From: Varanus komodoensis
Taxonomy: Eukaryota; Chordata; Lepidosauria; Squamata; Varanidae
Direction of reading: 5' to 3'
Assembly: GCF_004798865.1 (NCBI RefSeq)
Contig: NW_025335587.1
Span: 5,622,353-5,686,352 of the forward strand
DNA length: 64,000 nucleotides
Positions within the stretch are counted from its first letter, which is position 1, and the number at the start of each line of letters is the position of its first letter. A program made the translations under genes and the position numbers. Positions 60,618 to 64,000 of this stretch are shown in pieces. The notes below the pieces were generated by a model that was given only the letters and a program-made list of their open reading frames with translations, had not been told where the DNA came from and searched no databases.

Positions 60618-63535
60618 GCTGCTTTAATCTATCAAAATCAGCATTGCCTGCCAAAATGCACTGTATACTCCCAAATCTGCCACTAGACTAAATGTGAGAG
60701 TTCCTTCTTCTTGAAACATATATATCCAAGGCACATACAGAACTATGTGCAGTATGTGTGGTGTGATGCATTTGTTCTTTTACAGCAATGATAGGTGTAA
60801 TTAATGGATTTTAATCTTGGGCTTACTGCTCTAAATGATCTTGTGCTTAATTTTGCAGCATCGGTGTCCAAAACTGAAGCAATTGCATAACAGTCCCAAA
60901 TGATAACATACAGGGTTTCTGTGAAATAAAGTATACTTTGCTTTTACTGATTCTACAGTAATAACACAATAAACAATGGCCCCAATAGCAATCATTTTGT
61001 CCCCTATAAATGGAGATTGTTTTCCAGTGTGGTACAACAAAGCATTTTGTTTTTTTCCACGTCTGCTTTGCTTATGGGGAATACTGAACACATGAATGAA
61101 AGTGAATTCGGCTCAGAGAATGAACATGAGGTGCCCAGATGTGCCATGACAGCAGATCGCAGGATGTTATTTGCACAGTGGACAATATTTGTCAAGATGT
61201 TGCCAGTCCTGTGTAGTTGGACATGTCAGATGTCCTCACATGCACTCATCCTGAAAGACGGATGCAACTACAAACTGATTCTTCCAATCCAGATGTAAAA
61301 GGTCAAGTAGAAGACCTGGACATAATTACTCTTGTTATATTCTGACTCTTCAATTTGCTTCTAGAATCATCGTTTTGTTGCTTGCCTGTTGGTCAGACAG
61401 AATGCAGGGTTGCTAGCAGAAGGCTGTGCTAAAAATCTGAATTACAGCACCAGACCTACAGTTAACCCATATGTTAACTGTACATATGGTGCTTCCCCCC
61501 ATAGGACTTTTTTTTACAGCTGCTGTGTGTGTAAATTGCCTGCTGGAGGGACCCCTGCCCCTCTTTCCCCTAGATTCAGGCCTGTCTAATATTAATGCCA
61601 TTGCAGATTATATGACTGTATCTCTCTACACATTTTACAAGTCAAAATGTGCCAGTACTAGGAACTTAAAATTGTGCAGCTGGAGCTTATTCTTTAAATG
61701 AAAAGAAGCATTCAATATATTTGTTTACCTTGCAAATATTCTGTAATTTGCTTTGCTATGGAATTACAAGCTTATTCCAGTTGACAAGTAACAGTGTGCA
61801 CATGGATATGTGTTTGTGTCTACTTTGGGGACAGAGATACACTTAAAAAAAACCCTGCTATGATATATGGCTTAACAACTCCTCACATTATAAAATGCCA
61901 TAATTAGAGATGCGCACAAATGATCTCACAAATGAAATTCTTCATCCTATTTGTAGACAGAGAAATTAGGGGGTCAACTACTCTTAATTTGTCCAGTGGG
62001 AGGATAACATCTCCAGGGGTTTCTCATAGGTAGGAGTCATTATTGGCAGGGGTTGTAACACAGCTTCCTTCATTCCCCCCACCGCCTTTTTTGCCACTGC
62101 TGCTGTCCCATTCTGCATTTCTTCCAGGGCATGTCTCTCTGTGTGCATGTGTTTGGGAGAGGACAATCTCTTCCAAAAGGAAGAAGAAAATTCTGGACAT
62201 TCTATAAAGTGGCCTTTTATTTCTAGTGGCATAAGAAAAAACAAACCAACAAAATCTCAGGACATTTCTGAGAAAAACATCCTCTGAGATATTTTGGCTT
62301 AGCTCCACCTGACATTCTCTAGGTTTCAACACCTTCCACAGGATTTTCCAAATGAATAAGATCCAAATGGCTGAGGGGTGATGGTGGATACATCTTGTCT
62401 CTGATGCAGGTGCACAAACATGATTATACAACGAAGGACAGGATGCCCATACACATTTCTCAGCCATTGCGTAAATAAGGATGAGAACTCTGAATCCAAG
62501 CCATGAGAATTTTTCTAAAATGTATTCGCCTTTGAGTTACTTTTTGACAGCAATTCCTTTTCTAACAAACGAGAATGGTAGAAAATAATGCAGGAAAAAA
62601 ATTGGCACTGCACTAATTGATTTCTTACATTACTATACTGAAAGCCAGTGTTTTCTGGGCAGTTTACAATAACTAGACTCCAGATTATGGATGGGGCAAA
62701 GCACGAATGAAAACGTTCTAGGCAGCAGCAGGCCACACACCTCTCAAATGCAGGAGGTATGTTCCCAGCCCCAGCATGGAGGAAAAAGCACTTCTACCCA
62801 GAAATGTGCTTTGCCCCTTCTTGACTTGCCCTGTTTTATTTTCCCAGCATGTAACATTCTTCTATTTAAAACACATGCACACAAGAATGACTGCTCATAA
62901 AGCACTAGATGTTCTGGAGAAGACTTCAGCCCAGCCTTATGCCTGACATGGATAGGATGGATTGTGCATGCATAGGTAGCATTCAATGATGTAATTTCCT
63001 ATTGTTCAGTCAATGCAACTGAAATGTTTTTGTTAGCGTACAATAGGTTTTAGTGCATTGAGTGAAGAATAGGAGATTGCATGATTGTCTGAAGTTTATT
63101 CAACAGGGTAGCCTCCACCCCACCCCATTCATACTGATCCTCGAAGTTAATAGGAAGTTTCCCACTTAATTCAATAAGCACGCATTTCATCTGAAACCAG
63201 GAACACTTTTGTTTGGAAGAAGGGGGAAATCTACTTCTCTCCCACTAAGCTTATTTTGACAAGCTTTACCTGAAATGTATACAAGGGACACACACGCACA
63301 TTCACATGCACATACACACAATTTTTAAAAAAGCATTCTGAAAATGACAGGAAAAGTTAAGTACTTAGAGCAGATTTTTAAACAACATTTCAAAGTGAAG
63401 AAAGAGGCATGTAATTAATGTCCTCTTACTGTTTGCTCTTGCACTTTAAAACATCTGGACATTCGTGTTGACAGACCGAGTCCTTAATCTTTTTTCATAG
63501 TGTGTTCTAAGCCATATTTTTCTTCTCTCCTTTAG
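60618..63535. other. Unannotated non-coding sequence
   Basis: A CA-rich stretch lies at 63288-63320. Otherwise short frames without domains and no recognised repeat. Confidence 0.55.
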
Positions 63536-63740
63536 TGGCACCTGAGAAAAATCCAAGATGCAATCTACAGTGGTTGAAAAGGAGCTGGTCCAGTGACTTT
63601 ACTGCTAGAGCAACACAGCACTGCAGCCATGGATGCTTGAAAATCAACACTCGCATAGCCCACCTACATCCATCTTGGCAGCTGGGACTGGGCAAAGAAC
63701 TGTTCCATCTGTGCACCACTAAAGTAATTAGTCTCTGCAG
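63536..63740 (+). other. Weak exon candidate (205 bp)
   Basis: A pyrimidine-rich CTTCTCTCCTTTAG precedes it and CTCTGCAG|GTGAAA follows, both plausible splice signals. One frame stays open throughout; it encodes a Cys- and His-rich segment without a domain I recognise. Such a frame over 205 bases arises by chance fairly often, so this could equally be a non-coding exon or nothing. Confidence 0.18.
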
Positions 63741-64000
63741 GTGAAATGTGGAGGGGATTACAGAGGTGCAGTCAGTAAATCAGGAATGAAACAAGTGTAA
63801 TGCTAAAAATCTATCCTTGGATTTACTTAAATAAATTATGATGGTAGGTATTCAATTTCATACATCTGGAGTAAAATGTCCTTTGGTTTCATGGTTGGCT
63901 CTTGAAAGCTGTGATTCACATTCCAACTAAGGGTGAGACTCATTCTTTGGATGATCTTCATGCAAGAAAGTAGATCTGCTGCTGTTAATGCTATCAGATT
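63741..64000. other. Unannotated end of window
   Basis: Nothing recognisable. Confidence 0.6.

Noticed and set aside
1-64000. CRISPR arrays, operons or bacterial-type defence systems
   Set aside because: No regularly spaced direct repeats with unique spacers and no packed gene strings; all evidence points to vertebrate nuclear DNA.

Overview
The window looks like a gene-poor stretch of a squamate reptile (lizard or snake) nuclear genome. It is AT-rich and has no bacterial-style gene packing. It carries the repeat mix familiar from squamates: an RTE/BovB LINE fragment, many decayed CR1 and L2-type LINE 3' ends, tRNA-derived SINEs, two hAT DNA transposon copies and numerous short palindromic elements. 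Squamate is an inference from this mix; no diagnostic host gene was recognised.

I found no host protein-coding gene that I can name. Almost all open frames in the window are short chance frames, or come from microsatellites and transposons. Two short segments look like possible exons: 51930-52043, with a 38-codon open frame between splice-like signals, and 63536-63740, which is weaker. If either is real, most of the window is intron or intergenic DNA.

Layout. 1-10.3 kb is mostly unannotated sequence with a palindromic repeat, an L2 scrap and a CR1 3' end at 6.8 kb. 10.36-11.3 kb is a reverse-strand CR1 copy. 13.2-16.3 kb holds an L2-type tail, a hairpin element, a 24-bp tandem duplication and the BovB fragment (14.35-15.31 kb). 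18-25 kb has a tRNA-derived SINE, a long GA microsatellite, another hairpin element and an L2 end. 26.5-29.75 kb is rich in CR1 and L2 pieces. 33-35.3 kb has a possible conserved non-coding block, a MIR-like SINE and a long L2 copy. 39.7-40.8 kb has spaced palindromes. 41608-44095 is the most notable element: a nearly full-length hAT transposon with terminal inverted repeats, an imperfect 8-bp target duplication and a transposase reading frame of about 600 codons on the minus strand. That frame is interrupted by a few mutations and by a scaffold gap of 100 N. 46-47 kb has a coding-like minus-strand tract with a 60-bp repeat. 48878-49273 is a short non-autonomous hAT. 50-64 kb is mostly unannotated apart from the two exon candidates, one SINE and one palindrome.

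The clearest technical observation is that the gap at 42338-42437 is flanked by an exact 82-bp direct repeat and an exact 47-bp inverted repeat. Leaving out the 227-bp duplicated-plus-gap block keeps the transposase frame in phase, which points to an assembly artefact. No previously undescribed cellular system was found. The two families of short palindromic elements and the inverted 23-bp insertion inside the transposase zinc-finger region are the most original sequence-level observations.
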